Source of the DNA: Penelope pileata
Taxonomy: Eukaryota > Chordata > Aves > Galliformes > Cracidae
Assembly (NCBI GenBank): GCA_013396635.1
Contig: WBMW01000802.1
Location: 3,653,048-3,717,047 of the forward strand
Length of the DNA: 64,000 nt
Direction: 5' to 3'
Position numbers and translations under genes: made by a program. Shown here piece by piece: positions 1-14,200 of the stretch (position 1 is the stretch's first letter; every line of letters begins with the position of its first letter). Under the pieces are notes generated by a model. It saw nothing but the letters and a program-made list of their open reading frames with translations, was not told the DNA's origin and did no database searches.

Positions 1-2590
1 TCTTTATGAGTTTTCTTAATTTGCTCTCTCATGATGTGACTATCAACATTATTAACTTCAAACCTGCTAGTAAGTAGAATGCTGAGAGCAAGAAATCTGC
101 ATGATTTTTTCTCTGGAGAAAAAAAAAAAAAAAAGGCCAGAGGTGCTAAATATTATCTCTCATTAAAATATTTTTCTATCACTATATTTTTGTGGTTTCT
201 TCTCTTTTCTGTTTTTCCTATGACTGTGAATTTGCACATTGAAGTTGTAAAAATGAGGCAGCACAATTTTTCTAAGGGAAGAGGGTCCTTAACTCAAAAG
301 CATTTCTGCCTTTCTCCTTTACTCCAGCAGCTTCTCTGGGAAAATTCTCGCTAAGAGTGAAGAAGCCTTTGTAAAATCCTTGGCCATGTGTTTTCTGTAC
401 ATTTGTCATCTGGCCTTTTTCTTTTTTCTTTTTTTCTTTGAGTTATACATATTTCGTATAAAAGCAAGCTGAAGCTAAGCAGAATTCAGAGGCTTTGACT
501 TTTCTGGTGAATAGCAAAGATAGTGCACATGAATAAAACAGACTGCGTGTCTGCAGCAGCTTCCCACACTCGTTCCATGTAGCAGCCAACACTTTCAGTT
601 GGTGTTTCAATTAATGCTGTATGCATAGGCATGAATTTGCATCATTTAAAACCAATCTGCTGCTTACTGCCTCACACACATTACCCCCAGAATATTATTA
701 TTCGTTGGTTTTTACAGCTAGAAACAGCTTAGTCATCTGGATTGCAGTCTATCTCACTGCCATTTGTGCTTGTAATAGATTCTCTGTCATCCTTTCTGTA
801 CAGCTGTCTGTCTTTGATTTGTGCAGCAGTGTCTGGTGGTCCTTTTCTCTCCATCTGTGCCTGTGCTGCTTCTGCCTGCTTCTTTATAGCAAGATATCTC
901 TCATTATCCCTTATCTGAGAGGAGACCTCTCCCCATCTCCCCCAGCTCTTCCTTCAAGGTATTTCAGAATATGAGGAGAAATATTAATAACAAGAGATCA
1001 ACGTTTCTAAGAATAATGCAATTTGTGGTCATTTCTAGAAGGGAAATAATTGGTGAAATTTCCAAGTAATTTCTTAAGGTTTCCCTGCATTTCCAAATAT
1101 GATTTCATATATTTTTAAGAAAAACACTATTTTTTTTTCAGTAGTTAAAATCTGCCCATGACCTTTTTATAAAAAGGAACTGAATCATTTTCTTGCTAAG
1201 AGTTTTGTGCAAGCACAGGGCTTTGTATCAGACCCGTCAGGGGAGGAAAAAAACCAACAAGCAACAATGCATTTCCCTCTTCCCTGCATATTCTGTACCT
1301 GAGGTGAGAGGAGAGGATGATAGAGGTGGAAACTGTTGAAAAAAGCTGAGTGGGAGGAATTCCTAAGAGACTATTCAACAGTTTTTCTCTGCAGAAAATG
1401 TTAATATACAATATAGAAATAAACACTTAATGCCAGCTAAACCACATATTAAGGCTTGTATAATCATTAAGCTGTTAGCTTGTGAACATCAACTCAGCTG
1501 TGTATGTAGGTGTGTACAGTTGCATGAGCAGGCTACTTGTGAATGTGAAGTGCTTTGTAAGCAAGGACTGATTGTCCTTCCGTTGGGATTTTGCACTGTT
1601 CCTCATAATCAGGGCCAAAGCAAGATTTAAGTGCCAAGGAGTGCTTTTAAATTGGCTTTTACTACCAATGTCAGCAGTTTAGGATGGGGCTTCAGGATGT
1701 GCCAGGTATATACAGAAATGAACTTGTCTGCCACAAACTGGAAATCTGTTCTGTCATTCAACAGTGGAACTGTAATCGCTTCAAGCTGTGATCCTGTCAG
1801 ATTCCATAACCAGGCAAGCAGGATAGACCAGGCTTTTCCACTTCTATTTCAGGGCTGGAGCTAAGTGCTGAGGCTAGTATGGAGAAGAGGTGGCCACTGA
1901 ATCACAAATACTTCTAGTGACCAAAATTGAGGCCAGTACTGACGTGGTGCTAAAGGAAATTATTATCTTTAGTTATTAGTTTTTATGAAAGAGGGGACTA
2001 ACCTAGTTATTCTGGATGTACTTCAACTGCTAGATGTACATCTTTAAGTTTTTGTAGTAATAAAGTAGTAATAATGATGTGGTATTCTGTGTGCTTGTAT
2101 GCATGCATCTTTGTATTCACAGCTATATTTCATTTGGAAGAAATTCGTTGTACCCTCAAAGAGAGGAAATACTGAGTGCCGAAGAGCCCTACACTCTAAT
2201 AGAAAAAAGGCATGAAAAGAAGCTATGGCTAGGAAATGAAGCAGGACAAATTCAAATTAGAAATCAGGCACACATTTTTAATTGAAAGCATAACTATATG
2301 CTGAAACAAACCAACCGAAGTTAGTGATAGATTCCTCCAGTCAACACCAGGTGGCTGTTAGGAGGACATGCATTGGTCAGACAGGAGCTAGTGTGCTCTT
2401 GTGTAGCTGGGACTGAGAGAAGTCCTCCAGCTGGTTTTGTGCAGCAAGTCAGGCCAGATGAGCTGATGATTCTTACTCTTTGCAGATTAAAACTAGATGC
2501 TAACATTATTGCTACATGACAGATGTATCTCAGACTGGAAAACGGTAATGTTTATGAAATGTAAAGGGGAAAGATTGATTTACTTTGTGT

Positions 2591-2613
2591 GAATTTAAAT
2601 TAAATTTAAATTC
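2591..2613. repeat. AT-rich short inverted repeat
   Basis: Arms GAATTTAAAT and ATTTAAATTC are perfect reverse complements separated by three bases. The sequence is almost pure A/T, so a chance origin is plausible. No role can be assigned. Confidence 0.6.
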
Positions 2614-4732
2614 CTGGTCTAAAACTAATCCTTTTTTTTTTTTTTTCCCCAAGTTTCTTTTTTTAAACCTGTTCTGGCGAAGAATTTGCATGTAGAACCA
2701 CTTTGCAAGGGAGGATCTAAGTGCGTTGCCTAGTGCACTTTTGTCATTTGTTTGATTAGAGGATACCACAATGCTTTTATTTTCGGCGTAGAAGCAGGGA
2801 GCAGCAATTTCATGTGGAATTTCTGTTCCTTCCTGTTTTTGGCTCATTTGGCCCTTTTCACACGTACCCCCATGAACAATTTTCTCATTACTTTTTCTAC
2901 TGTGCTCTCAGGGCTGCATCCTTGTATTTGTCATTAATCTGTGTCTTTTTTACCATCCAGAAGCTCAGGGTAGAAAACTGGACAATACATAAGAGAAATT
3001 TCCAGCAGTCTCGCACTGGAGGAGGCAGCTTATCCATATCCTGCCCTGGCTGCTCCATCTGTCTTAATGTCAGAAGGAAGAAGCAGCATGTCAGCAAAGT
3101 TGGGATGGGGAGTGCTGTAAGAGCTCAGCAGTGCCTTAGAGGAGATTGTAATGCCTGTCTTTGTATGCTTGCAAACTCTGACACAGTGAAAATTATTATC
3201 TTGCATGCTGCTTGTGTGTCTTTGGGGATGGACAGGAATTAAGGATGGAGCAGGCACTTTTAACTATTTTTCTGTTCCTTACTCACAATTCTGCCTGACA
3301 GTATATTGGCAGCCAGAGACTGCTGGCATCCCCTGGAGGGGGAGGAGGAATCCTCCCTGGCGGTTACATGGACACAATCAACTTCCAGCAGTTGTAGGAT
3401 CTCAGCTACCCAAGGCTGCTGTTGCCATCCATCATCTTCATTTCAATAATTTGTTTTTGAGTGTGTTTCCTTAAAGCCACAGCAAAATGTCATATAGCTG
3501 CTATATGTGTATAATAGTGTGTAAGATTTCATATATACATGGCACTCTGGGAGACTATGTGATGTATAGAATCTCTGTGTGCGATTCTCTTTTTCTCTCT
3601 CCCTGGTGGTAAACAGATTGCACAGGAGGTAGAAATATCTTTCCAGCTGCTTTCCTAAATTTTAAATAGGTTTGGAAGTTTCCTATGTAGTCATCAGTCA
3701 CCTAGTTACTGCACATAAGTGTGTTCCTAAATGAAACAGGTTTCAGATTTCTGGTGAAATTCCTCTCTGCCTATGTCAGAGAAGCACCACGAACTGCAGA
3801 CAGCTGGAGCTAAACAGAAATAATCGTTCTGTGGAGGTGCCTTTACTGTGTATGGCAAATGGACCACAGTTACTTAACTGCTTTTTAGCTTTTTTGGGTG
3901 TATTTTCATGAAGTCTGTACATAGTACTAAGGATGCTATAAATTTTCAGTTGCCTATTTGCTACTTTTCTCACTGTCAGAGAGTAATTTGGACTTGGGGG
4001 ACTTATTAGTAGGGCCTTCAATCCATTTGTTCTGCCCAGCAGAAACTATTTAAAATATTTAGCAGTGCTACTAGAGACAAAGAGGAAAGCAAGGAAAATA
4101 AAGATGCTTAATTTTTAATGAATTCAATTTTTAATTAACTCAATTTCCCTATTTTCTCATATAGTTTTCAATTTTTTTAATGGAAGAGCTCTCCTCTTAA
4201 TGCATCAAATGATGGTGAGCCCTAGACGTTCCTTTTAACTTAAATGCCTAAGTGAGATATGTAGTTTTCTGATGTGTTGCTAATAGAAATGAGTAGAGGT
4301 CTCCAGAGGATGATTCAGAAGATAAGAGAGCCCAGCTGACCGCTGCAGTTGTCTTTCTGTGTCCACTTTTTCCTGCAAGGTGAACGTTAAGTGGGATGGA
4401 TATGGATCCTAAGAGTCCCGTTGGGAAAGAAGGAGTCAATAGGTACCCACTCTCCAATTCTGTTGTATTGGAACTGGAGTTGACGACCTAAGACAGATTT
4501 ATAGGAAAGGAGAAAGAACAACCAACCTACATGGAATAACTCCAGGGAAATGGGATGGGTGATGTTGATCTTAGTGCACTGTTGGTCAAGAAGGAGTAAA
4601 GAAAGTGGGAGGGATGTAATAGGAGAATGACTCAGAGTGAGAAAAACAGTAGCTGATGAAATTAATCTTTTCAAAATACCTTTAGGGTGATGTTTATGTC
4701 TGATTTACTCCCTCCTATCTCCTAGCCCATGC

Positions 4733-4759
4733 AGAACATTTAGAACATTTAGAACATTT
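4733..4759. repeat. Three perfect copies of a 9-bp unit
   Basis: The unit AGAACATTT occurs three times head to tail without mismatch, in otherwise non-repetitive DNA. It is a minisatellite-like slippage product and could be length-polymorphic. Confidence 0.85.
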
Positions 4760-6149
4760 CTGGAGCAGGAAAAGATTTGCTGATTGTATATTGTGTTCTC
4801 AGAAGTCTCACTCACAAGGGTAGTGCATTTAGATGCAACAGGGATGTTATCATCATTGCTTCCTGCCTTGTTCAGTGAGATGCTAGATTTCCCCTTTGAA
4901 GAAGTATCCAAAATAAATGGTCATTGCAGTCCTTCCTAACAGATTTCTGCTTGTCTGGGTAGGGACAATTCTTCTTAAGGAAAGAAACAGCTTGGTGTGC
5001 CATCCCCATCTGCTGGTTGAGCAGATTGGTAATGCAACTTTCTGAAGTAATTTTAGAAGAAAGAGAATTAACACATAGGGAAATATGAGTAGGAAAGTAG
5101 GAAGCATAAGACACACTTGAGCCCTTGCTGGAAAATGGAATGTAATCAACAAGATATTAAAAATTATGGCCTTCCCTTGGATGATTTAAATTTTCTTTTA
5201 CATTTTCATCACAGGGATAACAGGTTTATAATCACATATTGTTAGATTAATTGCATGTGCTATTACTGTGGAACATAACTATGATGATATAAGCATACCA
5301 GTACACTGAAAATGTGGTAAAATATACATCTTTACTTGGAGAAGGTATCATGGTTTGTTTTCAAAATTCAACCACATATAAAGCAATTATATAAATTTTA
5401 TATTTTACAGACTGTTTTTAGTTTCTGACAATGTGTTTAGTAATGTCATTGTTATCCTTATGGTGTAAAATTGCTTAATTGCTACTGAAAATGTTCAGCC
5501 CACCTGAAAAAATGTATTACCTAAGTGCTCATATTTAATATTTTCTGTACTGTGTGGAACAAAGAAGTTCTCATTTCTAAACCAGATGTCACTGAAGTAT
5601 TCACTTGCTGTTGCTCTGCTTCATCATTTGAAATATATTTAAAGGAGGAACTTAGGAAATACATTTTTCTTTTCAGATTGTAGTACATAAAATAGTCTGA
5701 GTGGCATGCTGATAACCTTCAGGGCAAAGGGATTTCTTCTGTGCTTGAATAATGGAGATGTACATTCAAGGCTTTCCTGAAGCAAATTAGAAATCTTGAA
5801 AAGGGTAGAGGTGAGCTCTACCAGCTGGCAAGTTTGCTTTGCAGGTTGACTTCACTAAAATAGTGTATTAGGCAAGCTGTGACCTGTAACTTTGGAGTTA
5901 AATCAGATAAAGATGCATAATTACCTATTTTTAAATTTGCGTGTGTCTATATTTGTTTGGGTGTGTGTGTATATTGCAAGTATGTTCCTGAAGTTCAGCA
6001 TTTGGCTCTTATATCAATGTAGTTTCCCTGCTGTTGTTTTAATTCGTAGTCCAAGCAAAGAATGGTAAACCTTCTGTAAGCACAATCCTTTCCTAATTTC
6101 TAAGGGATATGATTTCCTTGATACTGACCTACCCTGTTATTCGATTTCT

Positions 6150-6165
6150 TTGTGTGTGTGTGTGT
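6150..6165. repeat. Short (TG)n microsatellite
   Basis: About eight uninterrupted TG units, flanked by TTC and TTTATC. A second interrupted GT-rich stretch lies about 200 bp upstream (about 5940-5975). Confidence 0.85.
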
Positions 6166-6436
6166 TTATCTACACATAGAGGTAGAGAGAGAGTCGTTAA
6201 TTTCTCAGCTGCATATTTCAATCAAAAGAAATCCAGAGTGATATAAGAGTACTGCCACACTAACTTCTCTGTCTAGGGTCATGGTTTTGCATCTGGATAT
6301 CGCAGTGACTTTTTGATAGAAAAACAGTGTGGTTTCTTCTTTACTCAATCCATTGATTTGAAAACAGTGAGTCTAGGTTCCAGGAAGAGGCAACATATGC
6401 AAACTGCACAGTTGAGGATAAAAAATAATGCAATAC

Positions 6437-6452
6437 TTTTTTTTTTTTTTTT
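6437..6452. repeat. Poly-T run
   Basis: Sixteen consecutive T. No retroposon body can be recognised beside it, so I treat it as a simple homopolymer. Confidence 0.85.
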
Positions 6453-7842
6453 GACTAGAAGACTAAATTATAAGATAAAAATCAAACCAAAGCATAATAC
6501 CTATTCTAGTGTTTTGGATAAAGTTGGAGCTATAGCCCCAAAGGTCACTGGCTGTAGTATGGAGAAAAGTAACAAGTTATTGCAACAGTTATAATTTGAA
6601 AATAGACCTAGTGCTTTGCTTTGCATGCCTCATTTTCCAGAGTGGCAGACATTGTAATTAGCATTATTTAATTGCAACATGCAATGCTAATACATCAGTA
6701 TAACTAGAAGTCAAAAACTTCATTCCAGAAGGAAATGCTAATTGTTTGGACTTGAAATCACTGAGATTTGTTTCTCCATGTATTACCCATGAGTAGTTCT
6801 TCCAAAAGCAACAGAATAAAGGAGGGAATTGGTACAAACCTGATCCGCTCTTCATTCCTCAAGTTCTGGTTAGTCTTAGTTAAGTTCCTTTGCCCACTCT
6901 TTGCCAGCAATTAACTGTGATTGGCAAGAATGTATATCCAGTATCAAAAGTAATTGCCTTTTCATGAAGTCTCCTACAGGTGCTTGTCTGATATTCATCC
7001 TTTTATCCCTTTTGAGCTTTCCTCCTGTGAGAGAAAAAAGACAGTTTTGCCTTCATGACAAATACTATTTTCTTTTAGCAAGCATGTCTTTGATTAAGAG
7101 ACCATTTCTATCTTACGAAATTCACCCCAAATAGAGTTTGAATAACAAGCAGCAGCTGAGCAACATTTCTGTTTCATCCTGTTAGAATATGCAGTGTGTA
7201 CCCAGTACTGCAAGAAGAGAACAGAATATGTAAGTACACTTCGAAGAGTAGTTAGAGTCAAAGCTTTCAGGTAATAGTCGACTGTATATTCCCTGATTAC
7301 ATACCACTACTAAGAAAATAAAAACCTGTTACTTTTTTGCTGCCTTGACTGATGGAAAACCTTTAACAGTGATAAAGCCTGTGAATGTTGCTTGGGAGAC
7401 TGGGTCAATGGGACTATCAGTGGGGCTTTGTGCTAGCTCCCACTTCAGAGGCATTCATTGATACTCCTTCTTAAACCTTGCCTATGGGAAACTTAATTAA
7501 AAAATGAGAGCTTGCTTTATTCCTCCAAGATTTCAAATCCAAAGAGGAGAAAATATACTCAAAGGGATCTGAAAGGATCCACAGAAATGTCTGGTTTTGA
7601 TGTATTCCCTGGAAAGTAAAATTCACTCCTGCGCTATTCTTTAGTCTTCTGAACTCTTAAGCCATTCTTCCACTGTAGATTAATTGAACAAATGACCCAC
7701 ATCTGTAATGATGGCCCATGATGACCCATCAGAGGGTCCTGCAGCATGCTCAGATTTCTCTTCATTGCTCTCTTTCCTTGGAAGAGGTGTGTTTGAAACT
7801 GCTGCCATTACTTCTTTAGCTTGGGGATATTGGGAACCTGGG

Positions 7843-7866
7843 CCTCCTACCGTGCCTCCTACCATG
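7843..7866. repeat. 12-bp imperfect tandem duplication
   Basis: CCTCCTACCGTG is followed directly by CCTCCTACCATG, with one difference. It is a local duplication in a slightly GC-richer patch, with no sign of function. Confidence 0.75.
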
Positions 7867-8142
7867 TGAGAGACTTCTGTGTCCACATACCACAGAGTGC
7901 AGTGGAGGCAGCAGGTGTCAGGAGGCAGCCGGGCTAAGGGCATTTCCAAGGACGTCTCCAAACTGCCTGTGCTTCAGTGATGGTGTTTTAAGGAGAGATG
8001 GCACAGCACTGAGATAGTTCAGGAAGTCTCTTGATGGAAGATGAACTCAAGCTCCCTCTGTTTTTGCATAGTCTAGTCTCTGAAACTTTATTAACTGTGG
8101 TTTAAAATCACAGGAAGGTGTAGGTGAGCTGTAAAAACAAGA

Positions 8143-8205
8143 ACATAGACTCACAGGCGTGTTGGCTGCAAGTGACTCCTGGAGATTGTGTGATGCAGCC
8201 TCCCA
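8143..8205 (-). mobile_element. Probable diverged CR1 3'-end fragment (antisense)
   Basis: Read on the plus strand, this stretch follows the antisense CR1 tail pattern: an ATAGA..TCACAG start, then GTTGG, then the GGAGAT..T..TG...CAGCCTCCC block. That block corresponds to the bird CR1 subfamily ending in a 'CTGGAGATCATCTAGTCCAACC'-like sequence. Substitutions are frequent and the match is lost after about 60 bp, so the fragment is old and short. Chance resemblance cannot be excluded by eye. Confidence 0.45.
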
Positions 8206-11200
8206 AGATGTACGCAGTGGGCAATTTCACCATCAGCAGCTGTTCAAACTGAGGTGAGGGATTATTACTGTTGTGTCTGTGAGACTGGGTATTTAGGTTA
8301 TTCATATGCCTATGTTTTAGCGTTTTCTTATTTTAGTACTGTTTCTTTTCCTTGTAATAAAGGTTCCTCTTTAACCAGGACTTGTGAGGGGGGTCAGGCT
8401 ACTGAGGTGCATTCATGTAAGTAAGATCCCTTGGACGTTTGTGTTCTTCCACTTTTGTTGCTTACAGCATTGTTCTGAACAGGATTTGGAGAGTTTTTTT
8501 GCTATTATTTTGGAAGGAAAATGGCAATGTTTGTGTTAGGTAAAGATAGACTGGTTTTAGTCTATCCTTATAAGAAACAGAAGTGCACATCTGAAGTGAT
8601 ATGGGAAATACTATGGAAGTGAAAATCAAGCTTCTATACACAGAGGACATCCAGGATTTACTGTGTATTATGTATTTATCCCTTAATGTTATTTTGAAGA
8701 TGAGCAATATCTGAGAACTCCCTCTTGCACTGTTTCCTAAATACCTTAAATATTTTTCCTTCACATAATATGAGAAAGACCTAGTGGTTTTGAAATATAA
8801 GAGAATCATACTGCTGGGAAGCGAAGGTCTCCTTTTTCTCTGCAGAACTATTTCAGCAAAGGTCATGGTAGGAAAAGTTTCCTCACTCGCCCCTGTCCAG
8901 AGGGACCACCACCTCTCACAGAGAGAGGCTGCGGGCTCTGTTGCTGCTGCCCGTTGAACCACTGACATCTTGCCTGAGATTGCCAACAAAACTGTCAATT
9001 AGTACTAATTGTGTTGGTAGATTTTGTGAGTCTAATTACTTTTTCAAGCCATTCATATTGCTTTCTTTGGCATTGCTTGTTGATTTAATGTTACCCACAG
9101 TCTGGGAGAAGACGTTTATGCTTACGTTGCATTGGTGCCAAATTAGATGGTTGAATGCCTCTAACTTGCTGAAAACTGATGCTTGTGGCTTAGGAGTGCA
9201 TGGAGGACATAAACACTAACAGCATCTAGAAATAATAACTTGGTTTTTTTTTTTTTTTTTTTTTTTTTGTTGCTCTTGCCCATAGATAATGCTTGCAGGT
9301 GTTTATAAGCCCATCTGCTCTCCCTGCATTTGCTCACCAACTCAAATAAGGAAATAGCAATAATTAGCCACTGTAGGTAGATGATGAGCTATATCTTTGA
9401 AGGTATAAGCGAGCTCAGCTTCATTAATATTGATGAGTTTTATTTTAATTTCTGTTATCTAAGGATATATCAGGGACTAGTGTAAAGGGGTGTCTGTACT
9501 TCTGTACATACTGAAGTAGGAACTAGGGCAGAGAATTTTCAGGATATAAAGTGAGATCTTGGGGTGGGAGGCAAACTCTTAGTCTTCTGCTTAATATAGT
9601 ACAAGATTTTTCTTGGTGATTTTTCTTGGTTAGGGATTACCACTTTGACAGGAGTGCTCAGCTGAGTGCTCTGGCATATTGCCATTCACTAGCATTCGAG
9701 TCTAATCTACAAAGTATACTAATTTTTCAAATAAATGTTTTAAAGCTTCAGGATGTTCCCACACACTTGTCTGAAAGAAACCCCAGGTCATCATCTATTT
9801 CCTTCTTTGTCCTACTGTAGGAGGAGAGGTTATTTCTCACTCTTTCTTTCAATGATATACTTTTTTCAATAGTACCTTTTGTCCTAGGCCACACAGCGAC
9901 CTCAGGTACATAGTAGTGCAAGTCTTGGAACTCTTCATGGCATTTCATAAGCAGAATGAAATGTTTCCCACGCTTTATTGGGCCATACAATGATGGATGG
10001 AAAGATGTGATTTCAATTTAGGAAGTTGTGAACCTTTATGCTCCATACATTGACTTGCAATGTATTCAGAACTTGGTATAGTCTGATTTTCTGTACATTA
10101 TGGAGCTTAGTATAAAATTCTCTTTCCATACAAAGTTGTTATAGTAGGTGGCAAGAAGCCTGTTTAAGTTGATCTTTGAGGAGAGGTATCATAGAATTAT
10201 AAATATCCATCTAAGCTTTGCTTATCTATAATTTAAAAATGAATCAAGAACTAGAAAGCATATGAAGTTCCTTGTTTGAACGTGTTTTCTAAATGAACTG
10301 AAAGTTCCTGCTACAATTATTCTGCCTAAGTAGTGATGAATCCAAGATGCAGATTGTGAGCATCCCTTCTTACTGTAAAAAGCCATGGGCTTGATATTGA
10401 GTCATTACAAGTAGCGTTTTGGGGCTGAGGGGACACTCACAATACAGACCTGAGCTCTTCAGAGACCTGTCTCCTCTATTACTGGATTTGAGAACCCTTA
10501 AAAATTCTGGGGTTTTGCCTTGGTCTCAGCAGCTCTTTCATTCCATAGATTTCTTCTGTAGAAATGAGTCAGCTGGGGAAAAATTCTTTGTTTTTTGCAT
10601 TTATGAATACCCCTTTTGCTGTCAGGGCACAAGGAAGGAAGTTTATTGCTGAAATAAAGGAAGAAAATGAAATTCTGCTGGCTGCTGCTTAAGACTTATG
10701 GAGAAAGAACACCCGGACAATAATTACTTTTTAAGCCTCCCTGGAAAATATAAAATATTTTGCTATTAACTAAACTGCCTTTAAAGAAGGCATATGCAGG
10801 GCTTGCACAATTACTTTTTGTGTGTCCGTGTGTAATTCTGTGGAGACTTTTCAGCTCGTCTACACTTACAAAGTTGTCTGGTTCTTTCCTCACATTCCTT
10901 TGAAGAACTTCTAATGCCTGTATAGATGCAGAGAACACATATTGTAATCCAGAATTCCACTGCTAAGTTTGTTTATTTTTCATTTGTTTATTATGTTTGA
11001 TTATAATACTGAGTGGATGTCTGATAACTACATATGTGTTCACCTGACTTGTATTAAGACAGAGGCTCCAAATATAATTAGTTCTTCCTTTGCAATTAAT
11101 TTTCTGGTAGATTGCAGTCCATCTGCTCTTTTTGAGCATAATATTTCGCAGAGATGAGATTTAAGGAAAGAAATGGAGAAAAACTAGATTCAGACTTTGC

Positions 11201-14200
11201 TTTTTGGATGTCTTCTCTCTGAAGGATCAGAACAAATCCCTGAATTTAATGATGCTCTTGAAAGTAATGAAAATTTGGATACTAATCATCGCTGGGAACC
11301 TGTGTTCTGTCCTCGTTAAGTAGCAAATCTTGGTTAGGGCTCCCTGTTCCCTTATGAGAGAGTGCTGTTCCTCTAGAACAGCAGGTGGACACCTAGCAAT
11401 GTCAGTTTATAATGCAAATTTTCACTGAGGTAGAGCAGTGCGTACTGTGTCACTTTTCATTGGAACCTCAGATTCCACTTATCTTCATGTAACCTTAATG
11501 TCATAAAGATGCAAAATTGCTTTAGTATATGCAGTACTGGATTCCCATCAGTTTCTATAGTCAAAGTCAGGACTGTTTAGAAAGACCAGTAGTTCTAATC
11601 TGCATGTGAATTAAACCAGAAAACAGGTTTTAAGGGTGAAGGAGAATAATTGAAGTGTCTTCAGAAAGAAGCAATTGCTGAAATCTTTCCTGACTTACCA
11701 GGGAAGTATATAAACATGAATTAATTATATTTGTATACAAGGATGGAACATGATCTTAATATTTGGGGCTGTACAAGAACCTCAACAGCATTGTCAATCC
11801 TTTGCATTCAGAAGTCAGAAACTACCTTGGCTTAATCGATTATGAATTCTTTTTGTTTGTCCTCTGGTGTTTTTGCCTTGATGATCTATATTTTAAAGAA
11901 GAGAAATTTTCTTTTGCAATGATTTTAAATAATAAAGAGTAAAAAAGCTGGATTTTTATGTGATTATGAATCTTCGTAAAAGGAAAGAGGTCCCTTAAAG
12001 AAGAAAAAAAGTAAATAAGTCTTAAGTCTCACGATGATGCTCAGATACGTCATGAGATTTCACATTGAGTGAAGCAGTAGATGGTTCCCACAGGTGGAAC
12101 TGTGGCTTACATGTTCACAGGACACTGTCTCTTTTTCTCTCTCTAAACCCCCACACTTGATGCAGCATAGGCATGTTGTGCTGTGGCAGAGGCGTTTCCT
12201 ATTCTGTTGAGTTTGGCAGGACTACAGGAGACAGCGCTATGGGAAAGGAGTCACAACATTCAGAGTCCAGCTGCAAGCCATGCTCCAGGTCCCTCCCCTT
12301 GGTGCCATCCTCCCTGCTGACCTCAGCCAGCTCTTCCCTGGTGATGATGTCCTTTGCAGGGCTGTCCCACTCACAGGGACAGTAAATCCACACAGTGAGG
12401 GCAGTGTGTTGATTGTCACTGACCATTTCTTCAGAAGTGCAGTGTAAATATACTTACACTGTACGCTTTTACTGTGCAAGGAAGTCTAGCTTTTCATCTT
12501 CTCTGTGGGCCCGTGGAGCTCCCTCTGAGTTTGTTTTGGTTCATGCTATATGAAGCATTTGCTCGATTGAAAAACAGTTCAGGATCCGTTTGTTGCATCA
12601 GAAGGAAAAAACTAGGGCTTCTTTTCTGCAATCAGTACAGGGCACTTAGGAGCAGAGCAAATATCACAGCGAGCTGAAATTGTCTCATCTCAAACTGCTT
12701 TTAGCTCGGAAAAGCAATATCTAGGCTAATCTGTAGGAATGCAACTGAACCTGTATAAGGTCACAAATGCATACATTTTTAAACATGCAGGAAACTAGAG
12801 TGGGAGCAAGCAATTGGATGCATGCTGTTGGATTCCCTGTAAACTTTAAGTATCATACAGTTAGGCTTTCACCCGGGTGGACTGGAGCTAAATTTTGGTT
12901 TCTGTCTTTCACCTGACAAATCTGATGTTCTAGGTTCAAGACACTGCAGTTCCCTGGAACAGCTGATGAATTGCATATACATGAACTTTACAATCCCAAA
13001 TCCAGAACTCAGCAAGGATGTAAAGGAGCATATTTTTAGATGCATTCCTATATACAGTATAATATTGTGTATGCTTCTGTGTTTATAAACACAGGTAATT
13101 TCAAGTATTAAAAAATGCAAAACATAATAGGGACATGTTATTTTTAATACGTATTCTTTACCTGCTAAGTTTCTTTTAAAACAGCTTTAAAAATCGTGCT
13201 TCTTATATACAAGCATGTTCTTCTCTCTCAAGAGGTCAAAATGTTAAACTCTGTATTAGAACATCATGTATGTTAGATATTAAAAGCAAAGCCTCTGAAG
13301 AACATTGTAAATTCTTTGCTTGGTATTGTTCTTAAGCAGTGGTATTTGAATACTCTTGCTTCCACAAGCTGGGTGGGAAGTGGTGGAAGTGTTGTTTCAC
13401 CAGCAGTGCTTTCTAATTGGTTATATCTTTTGGATCTTCAGGTTCAAAGAAGTAATATTTATTCTGGAAGTGTTCACTATGTTTTTATATTTGTTGTGAA
13501 TGCCAAGCAGCTCTCCTCCCAAGACTGGACTGAGCTTGCAAAGCTGTGAACTCTTATACTAATGAATTTAATATTAGATTTATATAATCTACTTTACAAA
13601 ACCCAAACTAGAATATGCTATTGACAATATCCTTCTAAATCCTCTTCTCGTGCAGTTTCATAATCATCTATGTAAACTATAGTAAATGAATATCTGCAAT
13701 TACTTTCTCAGTTTGCATTCTTACCTAAATGCCATCTTCTTGTTGCTTGTTTTGTATGCAGGAGAGGACCTGGGGAGAAGGTGGCCTTATTTATTCTAAT
13801 GTCATAATCATACATTTTAGTTTACTTGTGTACATAAGCAAATGTATGTTCCATTGACATAAAAGAAAAGTATAAAACCTCTTTATTTAGTGTTTGGTAT
13901 GAGTTGGTTTAGTTACCTCTAGGTTTTAAAAATGGAGATATTCTGCCCATTTGTCCATAATTCACTAACTACTAAAGCTTGCCGTTTGCTCATCCTTCCC
14001 ATGCCATGCTGACTGACTGGTTTGAATTTCGTGAGTAAATGAATTTTTGAGCAATTGTTTGTCCATTCTGGCTTTAAGCCTTAATGAGAATGTAAGGTAT
14101 CCAGTCTGAGGTTTCTGTTTGATCTCTTAATAGTAAGACAAGTAGCTTGCACTAATCATTAGCGATTGCTAATACATTTGTTTCTCCCTTATTCTGATGG

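Larger units (their letters stand above)
1..8142. other. Unique AT-rich non-coding DNA
   Basis: No gene or recognised transposon is visible on either strand. The open frames here are short, start in arbitrary contexts and show no family motif. Simple features present: an A-run at 121-134, a T-run near 2632-2646, an AT-rich inverted repeat at 2591-2613, a 9-bp triplication at 4733-4759, short GT runs near 5960 and 6150-6165, a T-run at 6437-6452 and a 12-bp imperfect duplication at 7843-7866. Position 2440-2480 faintly resembles an old LINE/SINE tail, but not well enough to call. Confidence 0.7.

Noticed and set aside
8462..8998. 178-codon open frame, minus strand, the longest outside CR1
   Set aside because: Begins with TTG, has no domain, no splice context and no biased composition. 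About one frame of this length is expected by chance in this much AT-rich six-frame sequence.
9244..9268. Poly-T as the tail of an antisense processed pseudogene or SINE
   Set aside because: Adjacent sequence shows no recognisable retroposed body and no clear target duplication.
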